Counted from the stretch's first letter, positions 1 to 7,110 are shown. The stretch: 12,053 bases of DNA from CAZKUN01 sp964555935 (GCA_964555935.1 CAZKUN010000269.1:1-12053), one strand, 5' to 3'. A program made the numbers and translations. The notes: a model not told the origin generated them from the letters alone.

Positions 1-47
1 ACTCGCGGAACATCGCCGGACTGATCAGCGACGCCGTGTGGTAGGCC

Positions 48-1349
48 ATGTCCTCTGGAGCCACGCATGGTTACTTCCCGCTCCTGCATGAAGAGACGTC
101 CATCCAGGCCCAAGTCCGCCAAGGAGCGCGCACTTACGAGCGATTGATCGGACGCCGGCCCCACGGTTTCTGGCTGCCTGAGTGCGCCTACCGTCCGAGG
201 GCCCCGTGGGCGCCTCCGGACTCGGTTCAGGCTCCGTCTGGCGAGACGTGGATGCGTAAGGGCGTCCACGAGTTTCTCGGCGAGAACGGGTTCGACTACT
301 TCATTGTCGACACCCACATGCTCAGCGGCGGCGATCCCGTGCCCGTCGAGATCGACTTCGACAACAACCTGGGCAAGCTCTGGGGCAATATCCGGCGCCG
401 AGACGAACCGCCTCGGCCTTCCTGGGAGAAGACCCCGCATTTCCCGTACTTCGTCGGAAGCCAGTTTGAGGACCACCCGCCCGTCGCGTGCTTCGTCCGC
501 CATCCCCAGGCGTCGCACCAGGTCTGGAGCGCTCACCAGGGCTACCCGGGAGACGTGCGGTACCTTGAGTTCCACAAGAAGCACGTTCCTGGCGACCACC
601 GGTACTGGCGCATTACCGACGACCACAATGAACTCGACGCCAAGGACTCCTACAGCCCCGAAATGGCCCAGGGGCGCGTCGAGGAGAACGCTCAACACTA
701 TGTCGGGACGGTCCACGACATCCTCGAAGCCCAGCCTCGTCCCAATGGGCGGCGGCCACTGATCTGCGCGCCCTTCGATGCCGAACTTTTCGGCCACTGG
801 TGGCACGAGGGCCCCGCGTGGATTGAGCAGACGCTGCGGGGGATGCACGCGGATCCGCGCGTCGAAGCCCAGACCTGCCACGAGTACCTCGACCACAGCG
901 CTCCCGCGACGGCCATCACGCTGCCGGAGGGGTCGTGGGGCGCGGGCGGCGGGCACTGGGTGTGGCTTAACCCTGAGACAACCTGGTCGTGGCGCAGAAT
1001 CTACGACGCCGAGACGGACATGACGGCGCTCGCGAATGACCTAGCCGGCACGAAGGACAGGAAGCTGAACGCGTTCCTCGCCCAGGCGGCGCGCGAACTC
1101 ATGCTGCTCCAGGCATCTGACTGGCAGTTCCTGATCACCACCGGCGGCGCCGCGGACTACGCCTCCCGCCGACTTGGATCGCACCACACGGACTTCAAGC
1201 GCGTGTCGGAACTCGCCCGCAAGTGGAGCCGCCACGAGACGATTTCAGATGATGATTGGGCCTACTTCGGGGAGTTGTGTGACCGAGACCGGCTCTTCCC
1301 GGATGTCGACCCCACTTGGTTCGCGCGCCTCGACCTCCCCGCCACCTAG
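48..1349 (+). CDS. GH57 1,4-alpha-glucan branching enzyme, lacking its N-terminal part
   Basis: This encodes most of a family GH57 (DUF1957-type) branching enzyme, which makes alpha-1,6 branches in glycogen in the cytoplasm. The diagnostic blocks are visible: ATHGYFPLL at residues 5-13, GFWLPECAYRP with the likely nucleophile E45, and APFDAELFGHWWHEGP with the likely acid D244, followed by the helical C-terminal part ending in LFPDVDP. Known enzymes of about 520 residues have some 135-140 residues before the first block, including the HxH strand of the barrel. Those are absent here. The frame stays open upstream of the ATG only to a TAG at 42-44. That TAG falls where homologues carry Glu, a few residues before ATHGY, and the ATG has no convincing ribosome binding site. 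I therefore read this as the 3' part of a longer gene interrupted by a nonsense change or sequence error, not a short natural protein. Family assignment is firm. Activity of the shortened product is doubtful. Confidence 0.85.
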   Translation: MSSGATHGYFPLLHEETSIQAQVRQGARTYERLIGRRPHGFWLPECAYRPRAPWAPPDSVQAPSGETWMRKGVHEFLGENGFDYFIVDTHMLSGGDPVPVEIDFDNNLGKLWGNIRRRDEPPRPSWEKTPHFPYFVGSQFEDHPPVACFVRHPQASHQVWSAHQGYPGDVRYLEFHKKHVPGDHRYWRITDDHNELDAKDSYSPEMAQGRVEENAQHYVGTVHDILEAQPRPNGRRPLICAPFDAELFGHWWHEGPAWIEQTLRGMHADPRVEAQTCHEYLDHSAPATAITLPEGSWGAGGGHWVWLNPETTWSWRRIYDAETDMTALANDLAGTKDRKLNAFLAQAARELMLLQASDWQFLITTGGAADYASRRLGSHHTDFKRVSELARKWSRHETISDDDWAYFGELCDRDRLFPDVDPTWFARLDLPAT

Positions 1350-1428
1350 AAACGCGCCGGGCGACGGATTCTCTGCCCGTTGATTGGCGGAGCAACCCGC
1401 CTGGCCTACGGTGTTAAAGGTAGTTACC

Positions 1429-2487
1429 ATGTCAGAATTACGCAAAGACCCCGTTGTCGACCGCTGGGTGATCATCGCCGCCGAACGCGGGCGGCGCCCA
1501 AGCGACTTCCCATCCCCACAGAATCACCGCGCCCCAGGCGGCGCGAGTTGCCCGTTCTGCAGTGGCAACGAGAGCAAGACGCCTCCCGAGTTGTGGGCTA
1601 TCAGACCCGATGAAGGCGAGCCCGACGCTCCGGGGTGGCAGGTCCGCGTCGTCCCGAACAAGTTCCCCGCCTTGGGCATCGAGGGCGACCTCGACCGACG
1701 CGGACTGGGCATGTTCGATCTCATGAGCGGCGTCGGCGCCCACGAAGTCATCATAGAGACCCCCGACCACGAATGGGACATCGGTGACGGCCCGCCCGAA
1801 GTCGCCGAGCGCATGCTGCGGGCCTGCCAGACGCGACTGGCGGACCTCTATCTCGACCAGCGCTTCCGCTACTGCGTCCTCTTCCGCAACTACGGCCAAC
1901 GCGCCGGCGCGTCGCTCGACCATCCGCACTCGCAGATCATCGCGGTGCCGATCGTTCCACAGCGCGTGAAAGACGAGCTCAAGAGCGCGCAAGCCTACTA
2001 CGCGCGTAAGGAGCGCTGCATCTTCTGCGACATCATCAACCAGGAGATCCAGCTCGGCGACCGCGTGGTGATCGACAGCGAGCATTTCGTAGTGCTGGCG
2101 CCCTTCGCGGCGCGCTTCCCGTTCGAACTCGGCATCTACCCGAAGACGCACCAGCACGACATCCGGTTGATGACTGACGACCAGCGTCTCGCGCTCGCGG
2201 AGGCGCTCAGCGACGCGATGCGGTATCTCCGCGACGCGCTTGGCGATCCGGCCTACAACTACGTCGTCAAGACCGCACCGAATCCAATCCCCCGGCCCGG
2301 CCGCCCGGACTTCTGGGGCACGCTGGAGTTCGACTATCATTGGCATCTGCAGGTCATTCCGCGAGTGACCCGCATTGCCGGATTCGAGTGGGGCACGGGC
2401 TTCTACATCAACCCCGTATCGCCGGAAGACTCAGCGCAGTTCTTGCGGGAGCTGATCGCCGAAGACAAGAACCCCGAGTCAGAATAG
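1429..2487 (+). CDS. galT: GalT-family hexose-1-phosphate nucleotidylyltransferase
   Basis: The 352-residue product belongs to the HIT-superfamily galactose-1-phosphate uridylyltransferases, which move a nucleotidyl group between sugar phosphates through a uridylyl- or adenylyl-histidine. Visible features are the opening ELRKDPVVDRWVI, a zinc site of C41, C44, H114 and H165, the active-site HPH with nucleophile H167 followed by SQ, a second CxxC at C197/C200, and the C-terminal block ending GTGFYINPVSPED. Length is normal. The ATG at 1429 is chosen because AAAGG at 1416-1420 sits eight bases upstream; an in-frame TTG at 1384 would add 15 residues with no family match. It lies 79 bases after the branching enzyme and 12 before the kinase. 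Among glycogen genes it may handle UDP- or ADP-glucose; the layout closely recalls plant ADP-glucose phosphorylase, a relative of GalT. Substrate is inferred. Confidence 0.9.
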   Translation: MSELRKDPVVDRWVIIAAERGRRPSDFPSPQNHRAPGGASCPFCSGNESKTPPELWAIRPDEGEPDAPGWQVRVVPNKFPALGIEGDLDRRGLGMFDLMSGVGAHEVIIETPDHEWDIGDGPPEVAERMLRACQTRLADLYLDQRFRYCVLFRNYGQRAGASLDHPHSQIIAVPIVPQRVKDELKSAQAYYARKERCIFCDIINQEIQLGDRVVIDSEHFVVLAPFAARFPFELGIYPKTHQHDIRLMTDDQRLALAEALSDAMRYLRDALGDPAYNYVVKTAPNPIPRPGRPDFWGTLEFDYHWHLQVIPRVTRIAGFEWGTGFYINPVSPEDSAQFLRELIAEDKNPESE

Positions 2488-2499
2488 GGCGTGGTCACC

Positions 2500-4089
2500 A
2501 TGGAGAACCCAGAAATCGTCGCCACTCGGCACTGCCCGTGCGACATGTTTCGCCAGGTTCCCATGGCCTGGTTCGTGTCCGATCGCGAATCGCGGGTCAT
2601 TGACGGCAACCAGCTCTTCTGGGATGAAGTCGCTTCCCGAGCCCCGGCCCCGGCCGGAACGCCCCTCGAGGAGGCGCTGCCAGAGGGCCTTCTCAGCACG
2701 CTACGACCGGCAATCGACCGTGCGATCAACATGCGCGAGTCTGTCGAGTTGCCCGGCGTAATCCTCTTCCCGCCCTCTCAGCCGAACAAGGTCGTCGACC
2801 TCGTGGTCGTGCCCGCAACCACGAGCGAGTTTGACGGCGTGATGGTCGTCAGCAGCACGGTCGGCGATACGGGCCGCCGCGTGGCCGAACTCACGATCTT
2901 GAATGACATGATTCGGGTCCTCCGACAGGAACTCGAGACCGAGCGCGTCCTCTTCACCACCCTCACGTGCGCGACCGCCGGCAGCGGCGGGCTGGGGTTC
3001 AACCGCGCGTGGGTCATGCTCGTCGATAGCACCGGCGAATGGCTCGAGGGGCGAATGGCCATCGGCCCCGCCTCCGAGGACGAGGCCCACGATATCTGGG
3101 CGGCGCTGACGGCTCAACCGCGCACCCTCGAGGAGTTCGCGGCCGCGTACGACCGCTGGGCCGCCAAAGACCACCACCCGCTTAGCTCCCGCGTCCAGAA
3201 GATGCGCTTCTCAATGACCGATGAGGCTGGGCAGCTCCCCGTCCTCGCGACGGCGGAGGGTCGGGCAATCACCGTCAAAGATGCCAGCGAGAACCCCTGG
3301 GTCGGACCCCAGCTCCGCGAAACGGTCGGCGCGGACGAATTCGTCGTCTGCCCGATGATCGTGAAGAACGAGGCCTGCGGCGTCATCATGGCTGACAACC
3401 TGTATTCCGGCGCGCCCATCACGCGGGCGCACGTGCGGATGCTCTCACTGTTTGCCCAGCACGCCGGCATCGCCATTGAGGACGCGCAACTCCACCAGCA
3501 GATGGAGGCGTACCAAGGCCAGCTCGAGGAGACGCTGCTCGACCTTAGCGACGCCCAGGATCAGTTGGTCCGATCGAAGCAGCTCGCCGTCCTCGGCGAG
3601 ATGTCCGCCCGCGTCGCGCATGACCTGCGGAACCCGCTCGTCACGCTCGGCGGCTGGGCCCGTGTCGTCCAGGAAGACCCCAGCGACACGCACACGGTTG
3701 TGCATGCCGCCAACATCATCGCTGAGGAAGCCTCGAGGCGATTCTGTCGATGCTGCTCGAGCCGTTCGCGTCGCGGAATCTCCGGCTCGAGCCCACCGAC
3801 ATCAATCAGATCATGGGCGACACGCTTGCCGCTCAGGGCAACAAACTCGAGCAACGCGACATCGAGGTCATCCACGAACTCGGCCAGACCCTCCCGCTCG
3901 GCTATGGATACCAGGGCGAGTACCCGGAGGACAAGGCGGGCTCGGTCGGTTGCCTTTTTGATCCCGAGAGCCGACACAACGGCGTCATCAACTTCATGGC
4001 GACGGGCATACGCCGCGCGCAGGTCATCAACACGGTCAGCGAACGCTACGCGGAGGAAATCCAAGACCCCGTCTTCGGTTGCGGGCTAG
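2500..4089 (+). pseudogene. PAS/GAF sensor histidine kinase, frameshifted and missing its ATPase domain
   Basis: The first 410 or so residues form a soluble sensor kinase without membrane segments. There is a PAS-like region (about 15-120), a GAF domain (about 150-330, with GFNRAWVML and the CPMIVKNEACGVIMADN strand pair), a coiled coil (about 330-365) and a HisKA dimerisation domain with the phospho-acceptor H374 in VAHDLRNPL. Kinase similarity stops at AEEAS near 3731. The remaining 119 codons in this frame are arginine/serine-rich nonsense. The kinase continues in another frame (LEAILSMLL, then RLEPTDINQI and IEVIHEL) until about 3897, where GlgA sequence takes over. The N, G1 and G2 boxes of the ATPase are absent, so no autophosphorylation is expected. 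ATG 2500 follows AGGG at 2486-2489 and lies 12 bases after the galT stop; GTG 2491 is the alternative. The signal sensed is unknown. Confidence 0.8.
3731..3908 (+). other. Kinase frameshift and kinase-to-glgA junction
   Basis: Two separate breaks fall in this stretch. Near 3731 the kinase reading frame moves. After the codons for Glu-Glu only two bases precede CTCGAG (Leu-Glu), where the family normally has three residues, so about seven bases appear lost. From 3732 to about 3897 the new frame reads as the end of the dimerisation domain and the beginning of the ATPase domain. At about 3897-3908 it turns without a stop into GlgA at GYQGEYP. Homology to both families is recognised by eye; the exact breakpoint cannot be fixed without aligned relatives. 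Confidence 0.7.
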
Positions 4090-4820
4090 AGGACGATCTC
4101 CAGGCTCGCGCCGCCGACCTCCACGGCGTCCTGAACGGCATCGACACCGACGCGTGGAATCCCTCGACCGACGCGCAGATCCCGGCCAACTACAGCGCCG
4201 CGGACATGTCGGGCAAGGCCAAGTGCAAGGCGGCCCTGCAGAAGCAAATGGGCCTGCCGGTCGACCCGGACGTGCCGCTGCTCGGGTGCGTCTCCCGCCT
4301 CGCCCACCAGAAAGGCCTCGACGTCCTCACCGAAGTACTGGTCGACGCGATCAGACTCCCGATGCAGTTCGCGCTCCTGGGCACGGGCGAGGGTCACCTT
4401 GAGGCTCGCTACACCCAACTCGCGGCGGCGCATCCAGAATCCATCGCCGTCTCCATCAGCTTCAGCGATCCGCTGGCTCGGCAGATCTACGCCGGCTCCG
4501 ACCTCTTCGCCATGCCCTCGCGCTACGAGCCATGTGGTCTCGGGCAGATGATCTCTATGGCTTATGGGACCGTCCCGGTGGTGAGCTACACTGGCGGGCT
4601 GGCCGACACGGTATACGAGGACGGTGGCGCGCCGACGGGCTTCGTCCACCGCGCTGTCCGCATTGACGATGTGGTCGCGGCTCTCACCCGAGCCGCCGAG
4701 GCCTTCGCCGACAAGCCGGGTTGGAAAGCTATCGTTGCCAACGGCATGACCCGAGACTTCAGTTGGGCCGACTCCGCGGCGCGCTACGAGGAATTGTATC
4801 GCAAGGCAATGTCGAAGTAG
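3750..4820 (+). CDS. glgA: Glycogen synthase GlgA, 5'-truncated, joined behind a kinase remnant
   Basis: The open frame has 356 codons. Residues 1 to about 51 are kinase-derived; from about 52 on (YQGEYP) it is a GT5 glycogen synthase, which adds glucose from a sugar nucleotide to alpha-1,4-glucan. Recognisable blocks are NTVSERYAEEIQ, VLNGIDTDAWNP, CVSRLAHQKGLDVL with R183 and K188 (the spacing of the E. coli R300/K305 pair), MPSRYEPCGL with E260 matching E. coli E377, and TGGLADTV. The C-terminal Rossmann domain is complete and ends at a normal place. Missing are about 165 N-terminal residues, including the KxGGLxDV sugar-nucleotide loop, so synthase activity is not expected. The ATG at 3750 is inside kinase sequence and has no visible ribosome binding site, so it is an open-frame boundary and not a proven start. 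The gene ends 20 bases before the mutase ribosome binding site. Confidence 0.85.
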   Translation: MLLEPFASRNLRLEPTDINQIMGDTLAAQGNKLEQRDIEVIHELGQTLPLGYGYQGEYPEDKAGSVGCLFDPESRHNGVINFMATGIRRAQVINTVSERYAEEIQDPVFGCGLEDDLQARAADLHGVLNGIDTDAWNPSTDAQIPANYSAADMSGKAKCKAALQKQMGLPVDPDVPLLGCVSRLAHQKGLDVLTEVLVDAIRLPMQFALLGTGEGHLEARYTQLAAAHPESIAVSISFSDPLARQIYAGSDLFAMPSRYEPCGLGQMISMAYGTVPVVSYTGGLADTVYEDGGAPTGFVHRAVRIDDVVAALTRAAEAFADKPGWKAIVANGMTRDFSWADSAARYEELYRKAMSK

Positions 4821-4827
4821 CAGAACC

Positions 4828-4843
4828 GAGGTGACTCACGATC
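4828..4843 (+). promoter_or_regulatory. Shine-Dalgarno aimed at an ATC codon
   Basis: GAGGTGA at 4828-4834 is the best ribosome binding site in the gap between glgA and the mutase. Six bases later lies ATC at 4841, in frame with the mutase and followed by seven open codons up to its TTG/ATG. The annotated starts at 4859 (TTG) and 4862 (ATG) have no comparable site. This suggests either a non-AUG start or an original ATG changed by one base. Confidence 0.45.
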
Positions 4844-4861
4844 CGCACCGACAGAATCTTG

Positions 4862-6691
4862 ATGGCCCTCAAACTCACGGACGACGCGCTCGCGGCCGGG
4901 CTGATCTCTGATCCAGCGGTCGAGAACATGCGTCTCTGGCTCACCGGCGACGCCTACGCCGAATTCCACGACGAGATCTGCGCCGACGCCGAGTCCGGCC
5001 AGTGGGATGACCTCCAGGAGGCGTTCTACACCCGCATCCGCTTCGAGACGGCTGGGATGCGCGGTCCGTGTGGCGCCGGGCCCAACCGCATCAACTCGCG
5101 CACCATCGCCGAAGCCGTCCAGGGCGTCTGCGATTTCGTCCGCAGCGATGCGCGGACCGGTCGGCTTCGCGCCGTCGTCTGTTACGACACGCGCATCGAC
5201 AGCGCGTGGTTCGCCCAGGTGACCGCGCAGGTTCTTGTGGGCAACGACATTGAGGTGCACCTGTTCGCTGAGCCAAGACCCACACCCGAGCTATCCCACG
5301 CCATCCTTGCTCTCGAGGCGGACATCGGATTCATGTGTTCCGCCTCCCACAACCCACCAGCCGACAACGGACTGAAGGCCTACGGCGCCCACGCCGGCCA
5401 GATGCTCCCGGATGAATCAGCCGGGGTCATCGAATGCGCGGCCGCGGTCACCGAAGTCAAGACGGGCTCGCTGGATCAGGCCTATCTCGACGGTAACGCG
5501 ATCACGGTCGGTCCGGAGATGGGCGAGAGCTACCACGCGGCGGTGTTGAAGCAAGCCCGCAGCTTCACCACGACGCCGCCCGAGCGCGTGTCGTCGCTGG
5601 TCTACACGACGCTTCACGGTCTGGGCAAGACATCCGTCATCCCAGTGCTGGAGGCCGCCGGTTGGTGCTCGGGAGACAACCTCCGCGTGGTTGAGTCCCA
5701 GCAGCGGCTGGATCCCAAGTTCCGCGGCGCGCCGGGCCAGATCCCCAACCCCGAGAACCGAGCCAGCCTCGACGCCGGGGTCGCCATAGCCGAAGCCCTC
5801 GGCGCGGATCTTCTGATCGCCACAGACCCCGACGCGGACCGGATGGCCATCCACGTTAACGATCCCGGGAAGCCTGTCGCCGTCCGCTTTCCCACCGGCG
5901 GGCAACTCGCAGCCCTGCTGACTTACTGGGCCCTCCACGAGTGGCACGCGAAGAAGGCGCTACCAACGCCGGCCGTCGTGGCGAGGAACGTGGTCACCTG
6001 CGATCTCGTTGACGACGTGGCCAAGTCGTTCGACGCGACCGTCGTCAACAACATCCCCGTCGGCTTTAAGTACGTGGCCAAGGTGATCAAGGATCAGGAC
6101 GACAAGGCGAATTTCGTATTGGGCGTTGAGCAGAGCTACGGCGCCCTGATCGGCGCTCATTGCGCGGACAAGGACGCGGCTGTCTCGGCGCTGATTATCG
6201 CGGAGCTTTGCGACCATCTCAAGCAGTCCGGCCGCACGATCCTTGACCTTCTCGATGAGCTGTGGTGCGAGCACGGCTACTACGCCGAGCGCACGAAGCC
6301 CGTCCGCATGGAGGGCGAGGCCGGCATGCAGCGCATTCGAGACATCATGCAGCAGTTGCGCGACAGCTACCCGGAGACGCTCGCGGGGCAGGCTATCGCC
6401 GAGGTGAAGGACGTGTTGCATGACCACGTCTTCACGCCGGGCACTGGTGGCGAGACCACGCCGCTGAACTGGGGCTGGACCGATGAGAACATCCTCATCG
6501 GTGTCTTCGCCGACGACCCGAAGAGCTGGGTGGTCGTCAGGCCATCGGGCACGGAGCCATCGCTGAAGATCTACACCAACATCCGCGCTGCCGTCAGCAG
6601 TCCCTCGGACCTGCCGCAAGCCATCGCGGATGGCGACGCGCTGGCAGAAGCGGTTGAGAGCGAGATCATCGGCCTCATGGGCATCGACTAG
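4862..6691 (+). CDS. Phosphoglucomutase/phosphomannomutase (alpha-D-phosphohexomutase)
   Basis: This is a cytoplasmic phosphohexomutase that interconverts hexose 1- and 6-phosphates, probably glucose-1-P and glucose-6-P here, linking glycogen to central metabolism. All four signature sites are present: the catalytic phosphoserine S162 in SASHNPP, the metal loop DPDADR with D322, D324 and D326, the sugar-binding GVEQSYGALIG, and the phosphate-binding RPSGTEPSLKIY starting at R560. The FETAGMRGPCGAGPNRIN block near residue 62 is typical of the long PGM2/phosphopentomutase-like branch, and the 609-residue length agrees with it. ATG 4862 is used; TTG 4859 adds one residue, and a Shine-Dalgarno upstream points to ATC 4841. 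It follows glgA by 41 bases and precedes a 155-base gap with inverted repeats. The reading frame is intact. Glucose versus mannose or pentose specificity cannot be read from sequence. Confidence 0.92.
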   Translation: MALKLTDDALAAGLISDPAVENMRLWLTGDAYAEFHDEICADAESGQWDDLQEAFYTRIRFETAGMRGPCGAGPNRINSRTIAEAVQGVCDFVRSDARTGRLRAVVCYDTRIDSAWFAQVTAQVLVGNDIEVHLFAEPRPTPELSHAILALEADIGFMCSASHNPPADNGLKAYGAHAGQMLPDESAGVIECAAAVTEVKTGSLDQAYLDGNAITVGPEMGESYHAAVLKQARSFTTTPPERVSSLVYTTLHGLGKTSVIPVLEAAGWCSGDNLRVVESQQRLDPKFRGAPGQIPNPENRASLDAGVAIAEALGADLLIATDPDADRMAIHVNDPGKPVAVRFPTGGQLAALLTYWALHEWHAKKALPTPAVVARNVVTCDLVDDVAKSFDATVVNNIPVGFKYVAKVIKDQDDKANFVLGVEQSYGALIGAHCADKDAAVSALIIAELCDHLKQSGRTILDLLDELWCEHGYYAERTKPVRMEGEAGMQRIRDIMQQLRDSYPETLAGQAIAEVKDVLHDHVFTPGTGGETTPLNWGWTDENILIGVFADDPKSWVVVRPSGTEPSLKIYTNIRAAVSSPSDLPQAIADGDALAEAVESEIIGLMGID

Positions 6692-6720
6692 CCGCTCCCC
6701 ATCCGAACGCGAATCGCAGA

Positions 6721-6766
6721 GAGACACTATCAACTCACGATGGTGTCTCCCGTCAGTTTTCGGGAG
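6721..6766 (+). terminator. Inverted repeats after the mutase, possible weak terminator or attenuator
   Basis: GAGACACTATC at 6721-6731 pairs with GATGGTGTCTC at 6739-6749 (11 base pairs with one G-U, seven-base loop). CTCCCG at 6747-6752 pairs with CGGGAG at 6761-6766 across an eight-base loop ending TTTT. The two stems share three bases, so they partly exclude each other. The T run is short and lies in the second loop, so this is a poor classical terminator; it could end or attenuate transcription leaving the mutase. Confidence 0.4.
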
Positions 6767-6799
6767 GCGTGCGCCGCGGCGGCGGTGGTTCTAGTTTCA

Positions 6800-6841
6800 G
6801 GGGCCCACGCCGGCGTGGGCCTCACCGTCCGTGAGGGGAGG
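6800..6841 (+). promoter_or_regulatory. 20-bp perfect palindrome plus hairpin touching the CBM48-gene ribosome binding site
   Basis: GGCCCACGCC at 6802-6811 is followed at once by its exact reverse complement at 6812-6821. As RNA this is an eight-pair stem with a CCGG loop; as DNA it is a two-fold symmetric site. Next, CCTCAC at 6820-6825 pairs with GTGAGG at 6831-6836 over a five-base loop. The ribosome binding site GGGGAGG at 6835-6841, five bases before ATG 6847, overlaps the end of that stem. Folding or protein binding here could control translation or transcription of the small gene. Confidence 0.45.
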
Positions 6842-6846
6842 TTGTT

Positions 6847-7110
6847 ATGGCAGCAACGAGGTTCGAGATCGAATCTGCCGGCGCGCGGGAAGTCTACCTA
6901 ACCGGCGACTTCAACGGTTGGGACCCGTCAGCGCGGCGCATGCGGCGCATCCGCAAGCGGTGGGACAAGTTCGTCACGGTTGTCGAACTCCCAGCGGGGC
7001 GCCACGAGTTCAAGTTCGTCATCGACGGCGAGTGGACCTGTTGCCCCGACGCGCCGCGCGTCACGAACAATAAGGGCACGGAGAACTCCGTCGTCGAGGT
7101 CACCGAGTAG
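6847..7110 (+). CDS. Stand-alone CBM48/AMPK-type glycogen-binding domain protein
   Basis: The 87-residue product is essentially one early-set immunoglobulin-like domain, the glycogen-binding fold found in isoamylases, branching enzymes and AMPK beta subunits. The pattern is complete: VYLTGDFNGWDP with W25, a basic stretch RRMRRIRKRW with W39, LPAGRHEFKFVIDGEW with W63, and the closing strand around NNKGTENSVVEV. No catalytic domain, signal peptide or membrane segment is present, so it should be cytoplasmic. It may act as a glucan-binding adaptor that brings a partner enzyme to glycogen particles, or bind a separate catalytic chain; both are inference. GGGGAGG five bases before the ATG supports the start. 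It lies 155 bases after the mutase behind inverted repeats and may be expressed separately. The six arginines and two lysines between residues 30 and 41 are unusually basic for the fold. Confidence 0.85.
   Translation: MAATRFEIESAGAREVYLTGDFNGWDPSARRMRRIRKRWDKFVTVVELPAGRHEFKFVIDGEWTCCPDAPRVTNNKGTENSVVEVTE

Noticed and set aside
42..44. TAG as pyrrolysine or suppressed amber codon
   Set aside because: TAG is the usual true stop of this window and GH57 enzymes are not known pyrrolysine proteins; a point mutation or error explains it more simply.
1350..1428. Terminator or promoter between branching enzyme and galT
   Set aside because: Only a five-pair repeat (CGGGC/GCCCG) with a 13-base loop and no T run is visible, and no convincing -35/-10 pair, so I do not call either.
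1438..2346. Reverse-strand open frame of 302 codons opposite galT
   Set aside because: It mirrors a complete GalT with all catalytic residues, and its own sequence shows no recognisable motif.
3750..4089. Two overlapping same-strand genes (kinase tail and GlgA) read as a natural overlap
   Set aside because: In the overlap one frame is low-complexity Arg/Ser nonsense while the other carries real kinase and then GlgA residues, so this is a frameshift, not overlapping coding.
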